Shown here in pieces: positions 25,870 to 33,330 of a stretch of DNA of 64,000 bases. Where the stretch lies: positions 896,501 to 960,500 of the forward strand of contig NZ_CP107942.1 in the NCBI RefSeq assembly GCF_036053395.1. The letters run 5' to 3'. The position numbers and the translations under genes were made by a program. Numbering within the stretch: the stretch's first letter is position 1; every line of letters starts with the position of its first letter. The DNA comes from Actinoplanes sp. NBC_00393. Its GTDB lineage: Bacteria; Actinomycetota; Actinomycetes; Mycobacteriales; Micromonosporaceae. The notes below the pieces were generated by a model, which was not told where the DNA came from, made no database searches, and saw nothing but the letters and a program-made list of their open reading frames with translations.

Positions 25870-26700
25870 GAGCGCAAGCATGCCACTCAGGTATGACAAA
25901 AACGCGCGACCGGAGGCTGGAGTTCTCCCGGATCGAGGTCCGGGTGTCGGCCTGCGCCTGCATTACGACAAGCCGAATGCAATCGCGACAAGACGAAGAA
26001 CTGGCGAGCGGGCTGCGGTGCGCGTCGGCAGATCGGTGGGTGACAGCGCCAACGTGCGGCCGGCACCGGTATTTCGGACTCGTTGATCACTCAGCCGCGC
26101 ACCAGTGCTGCCTGCTGTGCGGTGAGAGGGCAGCACCGCACGGCTGGGTGATCAACCGAGCGCCGGATCGGGCCTTGGCCGCGCGGCAGTGCTGTCACCC
26201 GGGGCGGCACCGCATCTCGCCCCGTCCGCAGCCCTGGGGTCAAGCCGGTCGGTGGCGATGGCGCCAGCCGTCTTGCTGCAGAGTTGCGCTACAAGAGGGT
26301 CCGGAAGACATAAGGCACAGCCGGGCCCCGATTTTCGGCCTTTTTGATCATCCGGCTGGGAGTTGTGCACCTTTCCATCCGGTTGAGGCAGCCAGAGCTC
26401 ACAGCTGGAGCCGCGATCGGGCCTTGTGGATCAGCCGAGCTGGGAGTTACGGCTGCTCTGTTGATCGACTAACAGTTAGACCGTCGCTTGCGCGGGTGGG
26501 AAACGACCGTGAGCGCCAGCCGGGCTGGTTTGGCGGGGCGGACGACCTCGGCCCGAGGATCTGTTCGCACGGGACCGGGCGGGCGCGCCCGGGAGCCGCC
26601 TGGCTCGCGCGAGAAGCGCAGGGGCGGAAGGCGGAAGGCCAAGCGGAGCGGAAGCGGAAGCGAAAGGGGAAGCGGAGGCCCAAGCGGAAGCGGAAGCTTC
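25870..26700. other. 831-bp intergenic region with palindromic elements
   Basis: No convincing gene. It contains the long hairpin at 26082-26156 and, around 26170-26480, degenerate related blocks: TTTTCGGCCTTTTTGATCAT at 26333, GATCGGGCCTTGTGGATCAG near 26410 and GTTGATCGAC near 26460. The final 100 bp is purine-rich (GGAAGCGGAAGC-type) low complexity. Part of the first 150 bp must hold the metallophosphoesterase promoter. Confidence 0.5.
26082..26156. repeat. Palindromic element, copy 1
   Basis: Outer arms GTTGATCACTCAGCCG (26082-26097) and CGGCTGGGTGATCAAC (26141-26156) pair over 16 bp with one G-U; an inner stem TGCTGCC/GGCAGCA follows; the loop contains GCGGTGAGA. It shares terminal GATCAC/GTGATC arms and the GCGGTGAGA loop with the hairpin at 58270-58338, although most of the stem sequence differs. 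Confidence 0.75.
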
Positions 26701-27330
26701 CTAGACGATCAGATCGGCCCGGTCACGGCTCGCGGCGATCAGCACCGCATTGAGCTCATCCGTGCCGCTGGCCCAAGCCTCCGCCGCCTCCGGCGTCTTC
26801 CCGAACCGAACATGCCGCTCGATCAGCCGCCGCAACCGTTCCTCCTGCTCGAGGTCGGTGTACCAGACTTCATCCAGCAGTTCCCGAACCCGCTGCCACG
26901 GCGGCGAGGAAAGCAGCAGATAGTTGCCCTCAGTGACGATCAGCCGGGCCGCACGGGGTACGCCGATAACCCCGGCGATCGGCTGCTCCAGCACCCGCTC
27001 GAAGCCCGGCGCGTAGATCATCTCGTCCCGGTCCGAGCGCAGCCGCCGCAACAGGTTCGCGTAGCCGTACACATCAAAGGTTTCCGGCGCACCTTTGCGT
27101 CCTCGCAGGCCGAGCCGGTCAAGCTCGACATCGGCCAGATGAAAGCCGTCCATCGGCACATACGCCACCCAGCCGGCGTCATGTCCCGGCGGCGGCGCGG
27201 CAGCCAGCGCAGCAACCAGCTCTTCAGCGAGCGTGGTCTTGCCCGCCCCCGGCGGCCCCGCGATGCCCAGCAATGCCCGCGCCCCACCGGTGTACAGCCC
27301 AGCCGCCCGCCGCACCAGTTCGGAGATCAC
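26701..27330 (-). CDS. Uridine-kinase/FrcK-like P-loop nucleoside kinase family protein
   Basis: 209 aa from GTG 27330, chosen because a TACGGT hexamer lies exactly 7 nt upstream (an earlier in-frame GTG at 27339 is possible). Walker A 'GIAGPPGAGKTTLAEEL', 'VAYVPMDGFHLAD' with the catalytic Asp, 'RKGAPETFDVYGY' and 'RLIVTEGNYLLL' (Walker B region) match the nucleoside/nucleotide kinase family related to uridine kinase, pantothenate kinase and FrcK, which phosphorylate sugars, nucleosides or pantothenate. No sugar transporter is adjacent, so the substrate is open. Confidence 0.88.
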   Translation of the reverse strand: MISELVRRAAGLYTGGARALLGIAGPPGAGKTTLAEELVAALAAAPPPGHDAGWVAYVPMDGFHLADVELDRLGLRGRKGAPETFDVYGYANLLRRLRSDRDEMIYAPGFERVLEQPIAGVIGVPRAARLIVTEGNYLLLSSPPWQRVRELLDEVWYTDLEQEERLRRLIERHVRFGKTPEAAEAWASGTDELNAVLIAASRDRADLIV

Positions 27331-27337
27331 ACGCGTC

Positions 27338-27343
27338 ACCGTA
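27338..27343 (-). promoter_or_regulatory. -10 element TACGGT, leaderless start
   Basis: TACGGT, 7-nt spacer, then GTG at 27330. Supports the chosen start of the P-loop kinase. Confidence 0.45.
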
Positions 27344-27431
27344 CCGGGGTCGGATCCCCGACTCCCGGCCCCGCCGAGCCGTGCTGGTGCCGGAACCTGT
27401 CCGGGTGCCATCCGATACTCGGGGGAGTCTG

Positions 27432-28403
27432 ATGATCACGCTAGGTTCACTGTGCGCCGCGGTGGCGGGGCTGTTTCTGATCGCCACGCCGGCGTATGCA
27501 GCCGAGCCACCACCTCTGCTCACGCTGGCCACCGGCCTGGACAGCCCACGCGGGCTGGCTTTCGGCCCGCACGGCGAGCTCTACGTCGCCGAGGCCGGGC
27601 GGGGCGGTGCCGGTCCGTGCCGGTCCGGCCTGGCTTGCGCCGGCCGATCAGGGGCGATAACCCGGATCGCGTACGGCCGACAGCAGCGGATCCTCACCAA
27701 CCTGCCATCCGTGGCGGCACCGGGCGGCACCGGCGCCGTCGGCCCGTCGGACGTCGCGGCCGGCCCCGGCGGCGGCCTCTACTACACGGTCGGCGCCGAC
27801 CGGCGTACCCCGTCTCCCGGCGCCCCCGGCCTCTACCGGGACGGGCAGGCGATCACCGCCCAGGCAGCGAACCCGGCCGCCGTGCTCGCCGTCGGCCGCG
27901 ACCGGCTCCTGGTCGACGCCGGCAGCAACGCGCTGCTGCGAGTCGGCCCGCGCGGCCGGATTCTGACCGTCGCAACGTTCCCACGCCGATCCGTTCCGGC
28001 GCCGGCCGGTATCCGCGCCGACCGGATCGCGATGGACCCGGTGCCGTCCTCGGTGGCCCGCGGCCCGGACGGGGCTTTCTACGTGGGTGAGCTGACCGGC
28101 TTTCCGTTCCCGCCCGGTCAGGCGCGGATCTGGCGCGTCGAACCGGGCCGCGCGCCCCAGGTGTACGCCTCGGGTCTTACGGCCGTCACCGACCTGGCGT
28201 GGGCCTCCGACGGCCGCCTGTACGCGCTCTCCGGCGGCCGGAACGGCGCCTTGCTCCGCGTCTCCGGCCACGGCCCGCACCATGTCGTGGCGTCGGCCGG
28301 CCTGACCGCCCCGGGCGGTCTCGCCATCCGCGGCCGGCACGCCTACGTCACGAACTGCGGCGTCTGCCGGGGAACGGGCTCGGTGGTGCGGATCGAGCTG
28401 TAG
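27432..28403 (+). CDS. Secreted ScyD/ScyE-family beta-propeller protein
   Basis: 323 aa. ATG preceded by GGGGGAG. A signal peptide of about 22 residues with cleavage after 'ATPAYA' leads into 'LLTLATGLDSPRGLAFGPHGELYVAEAG', the standard opening of ScyD/ScyE proteins, followed by repeated propeller blades ('GPSDVAAGPGGGLYYTVG', 'VARGPDGAFYVGELTGFPFP', 'TDLAWASDGRLYAL', 'APGGLAIRGRHAYVTN'). Cyanobacterial ScyD/E accompany scytonemin genes, but actinobacterial members have no proven role. Two late Cys ('NCGVC') may form a disulfide. It converges with the next gene, 1 bp apart. Confidence 0.88.
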   Translation: MITLGSLCAAVAGLFLIATPAYAAEPPPLLTLATGLDSPRGLAFGPHGELYVAEAGRGGAGPCRSGLACAGRSGAITRIAYGRQQRILTNLPSVAAPGGTGAVGPSDVAAGPGGGLYYTVGADRRTPSPGAPGLYRDGQAITAQAANPAAVLAVGRDRLLVDAGSNALLRVGPRGRILTVATFPRRSVPAPAGIRADRIAMDPVPSSVARGPDGAFYVGELTGFPFPPGQARIWRVEPGRAPQVYASGLTAVTDLAWASDGRLYALSGGRNGALLRVSGHGPHHVVASAGLTAPGGLAIRGRHAYVTNCGVCRGTGSVVRIEL

Positions 28404-28404
28404 T

Positions 28405-29067
28405 TCAGGGCCGGACGGAGAGCCCGAGGCGCAGCCCGGCCACCCCGGCGGGGGAGAGCGGGCGGGCGGTGGCCCGGGTGAGGTCGGAGCGGACCTGTGC
28501 GGGCAGTTCGTCGCCGAGCGCGCAGAGCACCGGGTAGAGGTCGAGCACCTGCCGGTGGCTGAGCGCGCCGGCGCCGATGAGCAGGCCGTTCAGCGCGGTC
28601 GGGCTCTGTGAGAGTTCGGTGCAGAGGCCCTGGCGCCACTTCGGGTCGTGGACGTGCTCGGCGAACTCCCGGGCGATCCGGTTGCCGGCCGGGGCGCGCA
28701 GGCCGCCGAGGCCGGTCTGCCGGAAGCGGGCGACGGACGGGGCGAGGCGGCAGGCGATGCCGAGCCGGCGGGCGAGCTGCGGGACGGTCAGCACGTCGAG
28801 GCCGGACGCGCACCGTTCGCAGAGACGTTCGTACGTCTTGGCGTGCACCACCGACGCCGGCCGCTGGCAGGCGCCGTCCAGCCCGCAGATGGGGTCGAGG
28901 ATGACCTCGGTGAGGGTGCCCTCGTGGTCGAACCGGCCGACCGCGAAGTAGGTCGCCGGGGCGGTGCGGTAGTGGGCCAGGGCGGCGCGGGCGCTGACGT
29001 AGCCGTCTGGGTCGACGCCGATGCGGGGCACACCGTCCTCGGTGTGCAGCTGGATGAGGCGGAACAT
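28405..29067 (-). CDS. Uncharacterised protein with two Cys pairs, 220 aa
   Basis: ATG preceded by GGGAG. I do not recognise a family. The N-terminal part (about 1-60) is beta-rich ('MFRLIQLHTEDGVPRIGVDPDGYVSA'), followed by 'ICGLDGACQ' and 'YERLCERCASGLD', a spaced arrangement of four Cys that could bind zinc or iron. The second half is helical ('VLTVPQLARRLGIACRLAP', 'LDLYPVLCALGDELPAQV'). There is no signal peptide or membrane segment. The 3' end meets the ScyD/ScyE gene tail to tail. Codon use matches its neighbours. Confidence 0.7.
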   Translation of the reverse strand: MFRLIQLHTEDGVPRIGVDPDGYVSARAALAHYRTAPATYFAVGRFDHEGTLTEVILDPICGLDGACQRPASVVHAKTYERLCERCASGLDVLTVPQLARRLGIACRLAPSVARFRQTGLGGLRAPAGNRIAREFAEHVHDPKWRQGLCTELSQSPTALNGLLIGAGALSHRQVLDLYPVLCALGDELPAQVRSDLTRATARPLSPAGVAGLRLGLSVRP

Positions 29068-29336
29068 GGTGCGCGCTCCCGGGGTAGAGCGGTTCGGTGT
29101 CGTCCTTCGGTACGTCTCCGATGCGACAAAAGTTCAGCGATGACGCTAAGTAACTGAACGGTGACCGCGTTTGCGCTGGTAGGAGATCTGAAGGCAGTCG
29201 AAGATTACTCGTTGTAGTTTGGGTTGGCCAGAGGCGCGCACCACGATCCACACCATGCGAACGGAGGAGTCAGACCGATTGCTGTGGTTGATACAGTTCC
29301 CGGCCAGTGGAACCGTGTTAGTACTTGGAGGACTTG

Positions 29337-30155
29337 GTGACCGACGCGGCGACGCCGGCTTGGACCACACTGCCGGCGCTGATGTATCACTCGGTCTCCA
29401 CCGTCGGTGGGCCACTGCGTGATCTGGCCGTCCCACCGGAACGGCTTGCGGAACAACTGCACGCGCTCACCGCTGCCGGCTACCGGCTCGTCGGTCTCAC
29501 CGAGGCCCTCGACCGGCTCAGCACGGGCAGCACCGAGAAGATGGTCGCGGTGACCTTCGACGACGGCTACCGGGACTTCGTGACCGCCGGTGTGCCCGCG
29601 CTGCAGGCCGCCGGAGCCGGCGCCACGCTGTACGCGTCGGTCGGCCACCTCGGCGCCGGCCAAGCGAACTGGCTGGGCGAGTGGGCCCCGGCGTTCGGCC
29701 CGATGATGAGCTGGGATGAGCTGGCCGAGGTGGCCACCGTGCCGGGCATCGAGATCGGCAACCACAGCCTGATCCACCACCCGCTCGACGTGCTGGCCCC
29801 GGGCGAGCTGCGCGACCAGGTGGTGAGCAGCCACGACCAGCTGGAGCAGCGCCTGCAGCTGAAGGTGCGCTCGTTCGCGTACCCGCACGGGTACAACAGC
29901 CGTCTGGTGCGGGACGTGGTCGCGGCCTCCGGGCACGACAACGCGACCGAGGTCGGCTATCGCCTCCACACGCCGAGTGAGCGCCGGTTCGCCGTACCCC
30001 GCTTCCAGCCGACGCCGGACCACACCGGCGCCGACCTGGTCGCCCTCGTCGAGGGCGCCGGTTCCCAGCTGGTTCCGCAGCTGAAGCGGCTGGCCCAGCC
30101 GGGCTGGCGGATGGTCCGCAAGATGGCACGCAAAGCAGGCCGGAACCTGACATGA
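29337..30155 (+). CDS. Polysaccharide deacetylase (NodB/CE4) family protein
   Basis: 272 aa. The GTG at 29337 lies 4 nt after GGAGGA; a TTG 12 nt earlier would overlap that site. Motifs: 'LPALMYHSVS' at the start, 'VAVTFDDGYRDF' (catalytic base Asp and metal Asp) and 'EIGNHSLIHHPL' (metal His pair), then 'SFAYPHGYNS'. There is no signal peptide, so a cytoplasmic or membrane-associated role is likely; the C-terminus is basic ('KMARKAGRNL'). CE4 enzymes remove N-acetyl groups from GlcNAc polymers. It overlaps the GH26-like gene by 4 bp. Confidence 0.9.
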   Translation: MTDAATPAWTTLPALMYHSVSTVGGPLRDLAVPPERLAEQLHALTAAGYRLVGLTEALDRLSTGSTEKMVAVTFDDGYRDFVTAGVPALQAAGAGATLYASVGHLGAGQANWLGEWAPAFGPMMSWDELAEVATVPGIEIGNHSLIHHPLDVLAPGELRDQVVSSHDQLEQRLQLKVRSFAYPHGYNSRLVRDVVAASGHDNATEVGYRLHTPSERRFAVPRFQPTPDHTGADLVALVEGAGSQLVPQLKRLAQPGWRMVRKMARKAGRNLT

Positions 30156-31222
30156 GCAAGTCGCACCGCCGGGACACCCCGGTCAGCCGTCGCGGGCTGC
30201 TCGGCCTCGCCGCGCTCGCCGCCCTGCCGGTCGCCGGTTTCGGCTACAGCCAGATGAAATCGGACGGCACGCCGTCCGGGACCTCCGCGACCAAGGGCCC
30301 CGGCAAAACTCCGGTCTCCGAGCCGTCGGCCGCCCCGACGCCGGAGCCGTTCGCCCAGGCCAAGCCGGGGGAGAAGCTGGGCGGGACGGTCCCGTTCGTG
30401 CCCGGCAAGGCGCTGTTCGGCTCCTACCTGGGGCTGGACGGGCTGGAGTACGCCGAGGCGCTCGCGCTGCGCAAGAAGCAGCTGGGCCGTGACCAGCGCA
30501 TCGTGCACGTCTTCTACGCGTGGCGCGACAATCTGCCGTCGTCGATCCCGTACCTGCCCAAGGGCGCCATCCCGATGGTGTCCTGGCGCGGGCCGAAGCA
30601 CGAGACGATCCTCAGCGGCGAGTCCGACAGCTACATCGCGGCCTCCGCCCGGCACCTGCGCGACCTGGGCCGGCCCACCATGCTGCGCTGGGGCTGGGAG
30701 ATGAACGGCGACTGGTATGCGTGGGGCGGCTTCAAGAACAATCAGAACGCCCAGGGCTACGTCGACTGCTACCAGCACCTGTGGAAGATCTTCCAGAAGC
30801 AGGGCGCCGACAACGTCTCCTGGGTGTGGAGCCCGAACTGGAACAGCGCGCCGACCGAGGCGTGGAACCGGATGGAGGCCTACTACCCCGGCGACGAGTT
30901 CGTCGACTGGGTGGGCGTCTCCGGCTACAACCTCCACAAGGAGGACCCGGCCACCCTGTTCGACCCGGTCTACCAGAAGTACTCGCCGAGCAAGCCGCTG
31001 ATCATCACCGAGATCGGTTCGGTGGACCGCGGCGGCACCAGCAAGGCCGACTGGATCACCGCGTTCACGAAGTACATCGAGCAGCGGCCGGCGTTCGGCG
31101 GGGTGACCTGGTTCGACACCGACACGCACCCGAGCTACCCGGAGCGGTGGCGCATCGACACCGATCCGGCGTCGACGGCGGCGTACCGGGCGATGGCGAG
31201 GAACCCCCGGTTCGGCGGCTGA
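30152..31222 (+). CDS. Secreted GH26-like glycoside hydrolase (Tat signal)
   Basis: 356 aa. Twin-arginine signal 'VSRRGLLGLAALAALPVAGF', Pro/Ser/Thr linker (about 35-75), then a (beta/alpha)8 domain with the GH26-type acid/base in 'MLRWGWEMNGDWYAW' and probable nucleophile in 'KPLIITEIGS', plus 'VSWVWSPNWNSAPTEAW'. GH26 enzymes cleave beta-mannan or mixed glucans; actinobacterial relatives in exopolysaccharide loci probably trim or release the polymer. Translationally coupled to the deacetylase, so the two likely act on the same polysaccharide. Confidence 0.88.
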   Translation: MSKSHRRDTPVSRRGLLGLAALAALPVAGFGYSQMKSDGTPSGTSATKGPGKTPVSEPSAAPTPEPFAQAKPGEKLGGTVPFVPGKALFGSYLGLDGLEYAEALALRKKQLGRDQRIVHVFYAWRDNLPSSIPYLPKGAIPMVSWRGPKHETILSGESDSYIAASARHLRDLGRPTMLRWGWEMNGDWYAWGGFKNNQNAQGYVDCYQHLWKIFQKQGADNVSWVWSPNWNSAPTEAWNRMEAYYPGDEFVDWVGVSGYNLHKEDPATLFDPVYQKYSPSKPLIITEIGSVDRGGTSKADWITAFTKYIEQRPAFGGVTWFDTDTHPSYPERWRIDTDPASTAAYRAMARNPRFGG

Positions 31223-31249
31223 CGCCGGACCGGGGGGTTCCCCCTTTGT

Positions 31250-32485
31250 TCAGGACTTGTAGAGCGAGCGGTACACGTCCGACGAGCCGCTGGTGTCGGC
31301 CTTGCAGTTCGTGTCGTTAGGCCGCAGGATGCTCGACTGGTTCGTCCGGCCGTCGCAGCGCTGGAAGTACGCCTCGTACGCCAGGTACGGGGCGTGCTCG
31401 GCGAACCACCCGTGCATCCACTCGATGAACGGCGGGTTGTCCTTCTTCGCGTCGCTGAACGGCATCACGCCCCACTCGCCGACCGAGAACAGCTTGCCGT
31501 GCTGCCGGGCGAAGGAGAACAGCCAGTTCAGCCCGTCCTGCCGGTCGGCGGTGGCGTCGAAGTCGGCCTTGGCCGGCGACCACGGCCAGTGGTCGTAGTT
31601 GTCGATGCCGATGATGTCGACGTACTCGTCACCCGGGTAGCAGCTGGTGGTCAGCCCGCCGCAGAGCTCGTCCGGCGTGTTGTGCGCGTTGATCGTCCAG
31701 TCCAGGACGACCTCCGGGTTCGTCGACCGGATGGCGTCGGCCGCGCGCCGGTAGCAGGCGATGTAGTCCTTGGTGTCCAGGGCTCGCCAGCCCATCGACT
31801 CCTCGTTCATCTCCCAGCCCAGGCGGATCACCGAGTCGCCGCGCCCGTGCCGCACCATCAGCGAGCCGAAGTCGCGCCAGTGCTGGTCGTAGTCGCCGGC
31901 CGCGCAGTCGTCCAGCTGGTCCTCGCCCTTGTTGGGCACCAGGCCCTGGGAGACCACGAGGACCCCGTCGAAGCCGCTGAAGAAGTCGAAGGTCCAGCCG
32001 GTTCCGCGGGTCATCGACTCGTAGCTGGTGCGGTCGGTGTAGGTCTGCGTCACGTTGCACGCGCGGCCGCGGGCCTTGCAGAACGACTCGACCGATGCGG
32101 TGTTCAGGATCGGGAAGCCGTTGACGCCGGACAGGCCGTACTTCCCGGGCCAGCTGCCCGCCTCACGGGGCAGCGAGAACTGCACCCGGGCCGAGCGCTT
32201 CCCGGCCTTCGTCTTGGCCGCGGCCACCGCTTCGGCGACCGGCATCAGCGTCGGTACGGGCGCCGGCGGCACCGCGGACGGCGAGGCGGGCGCCGCAATC
32301 GAGGGGGTGGGACTCACCGTCGCTGCCGCGGCGGACGGTTGCGGGGCAGCGGTCTCGGTGTCCGAATCACCGCCGAGCCGGGTCGCGAGGGCTACCCCGG
32401 CCGCCAGTACGACGGCGCCGGCGGCAGCGAGCAGGGCACGTCCCCGCCGGGAACGGGTGCGGTCAGATGGTGGCACGTCGGCCAT
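31250..32485 (-). CDS. Membrane-anchored GH26-like glycoside hydrolase
   Basis: 411 aa, ATG with GGAG 8-9 nt upstream. A basic N-terminus ('RTRSRRGRALLAAAGAVVLAAGV') gives a signal anchor, followed by a Ser/Pro/Ala linker (about 40-90) and a catalytic domain with 'DSVIRLGWEMNEESMGWR' (acid/base Glu in WEMN) and 'KLFSVGEWGVMPFSD' (nucleophile Glu). Several Cys ('FCKARGRACN', 'LCGGLTTSCYPGDEYVD') suggest disulfides outside the cell. It is a distant paralogue of the neighbouring plus-strand GH26-like protein. It lies 20 bp after the DUF1616-like gene and probably ends the long minus-strand operon. Confidence 0.87.
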   Translation of the reverse strand: MADVPPSDRTRSRRGRALLAAAGAVVLAAGVALATRLGGDSDTETAAPQPSAAAATVSPTPSIAAPASPSAVPPAPVPTLMPVAEAVAAAKTKAGKRSARVQFSLPREAGSWPGKYGLSGVNGFPILNTASVESFCKARGRACNVTQTYTDRTSYESMTRGTGWTFDFFSGFDGVLVVSQGLVPNKGEDQLDDCAAGDYDQHWRDFGSLMVRHGRGDSVIRLGWEMNEESMGWRALDTKDYIACYRRAADAIRSTNPEVVLDWTINAHNTPDELCGGLTTSCYPGDEYVDIIGIDNYDHWPWSPAKADFDATADRQDGLNWLFSFARQHGKLFSVGEWGVMPFSDAKKDNPPFIEWMHGWFAEHAPYLAYEAYFQRCDGRTNQSSILRPNDTNCKADTSGSSDVYRSLYKS

Positions 32486-32505
32486 ACGAATTTTCTCCAG
32501 GGACT

Positions 32506-33330
32506 TTACTGAGCGACAGCGATGATCACGGTACGGAACGCGGCCGACTCACCGGAGCGGAAGAGATCCATGGTGATCCGCTCCTCACCCGGAACACTGA
32601 CCCGCCCGGTCCACGAGCCGTCGTCGTCGGGGGTCAGGTTGTGCTCGCTGAGCTCCGTCCCCGCGGTGCCGGTCAGCACGAGCCGGTACGGCCCGCCCGC
32701 CGAGTCCAGCCCGGTCGCGCTGACCTGCACGGACCGGTTGCCGTCGGGGTTCACCGGCCCGGGCGGGGCAGCCGACAGAGTGGTGACCGTGGCGTCGTAC
32801 GTCTCCACCGAGTCGTTGAACGACCACCAGCCGATCCCGGCGAGCAGCAGCACCGACAGGGTCAGCGGCACCACGTCGCGGAAGAGACGGCGACGGGAGA
32901 GCCGCGGGAACCCCTTCTTGCCGGGCTTCGGCGTGGGCCCGGCAGCCGTGGAGATCCGGGTGGCCGACTCCACCGAGGCGGCGGCCGGCGTGATCCGGTT
33001 GCGGGTCACCGCCACCCCGGTCGCGATCAGGGTGACCGCGGCGGCGATCGACAGCCAGCCGGCCTGGTTCAGCGAGCCCCCGATGGCCCACAGGCCGAGA
33101 CCGCCGAGCACCAGCACGGCCAGGCTCAGCGCCGGGATCAGGATGAGCCGCTCCACCACGCCGATGTCCTGCCGGGCGGGCCGGAAGATCGCCTCGGTCA
33201 GCGCGAAGCCGGGCAGCATGAACGCCAGCAGCAGGCCGCCGGGCACCGAGACCGCCAGCGGCCCGGCCAGCACCGCGGCCCCGGACGCGACGGTCACTGC
33301 GGCGAGGGCACCGGCGCGGGCGGCGTTCAC
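32506..33330 (-). CDS. DUF1616-like membrane protein
   Basis: 274 aa; GTG start overlaps the stop of the upstream giant gene (GTGA). Three to four helices in the first 115 residues with the DUF1616-like segment 'GGLLLAFMLPGFALTEAIF' and 'VVERLILIPALSLAVLVLGG', another helix near 165-185 ('VVPLTLSVLLLAGIGWW'), then an extracytoplasmic beta domain with 'RSVQVSATGLDSAGGPYRLV'. DUF1616 proteins occur in polysaccharide and glycosylation clusters; function unproven. It is likely a partner of the preceding GT-C-like protein. Confidence 0.7.
   Translation of the reverse strand: MNAARAGALAAVTVASGAAVLAGPLAVSVPGGLLLAFMLPGFALTEAIFRPARQDIGVVERLILIPALSLAVLVLGGLGLWAIGGSLNQAGWLSIAAAVTLIATGVAVTRNRITPAAASVESATRISTAAGPTPKPGKKGFPRLSRRRLFRDVVPLTLSVLLLAGIGWWSFNDSVETYDATVTTLSAAPPGPVNPDGNRSVQVSATGLDSAGGPYRLVLTGTAGTELSEHNLTPDDDGSWTGRVSVPGEERITMDLFRSGESAAFRTVIIAVAQ

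Noticed and set aside
25893..26753. 286-codon plus-strand frame between metallophosphoesterase and kinase
   Set aside because: Crosses the palindromic elements and purine-rich low complexity; no family resemblance.
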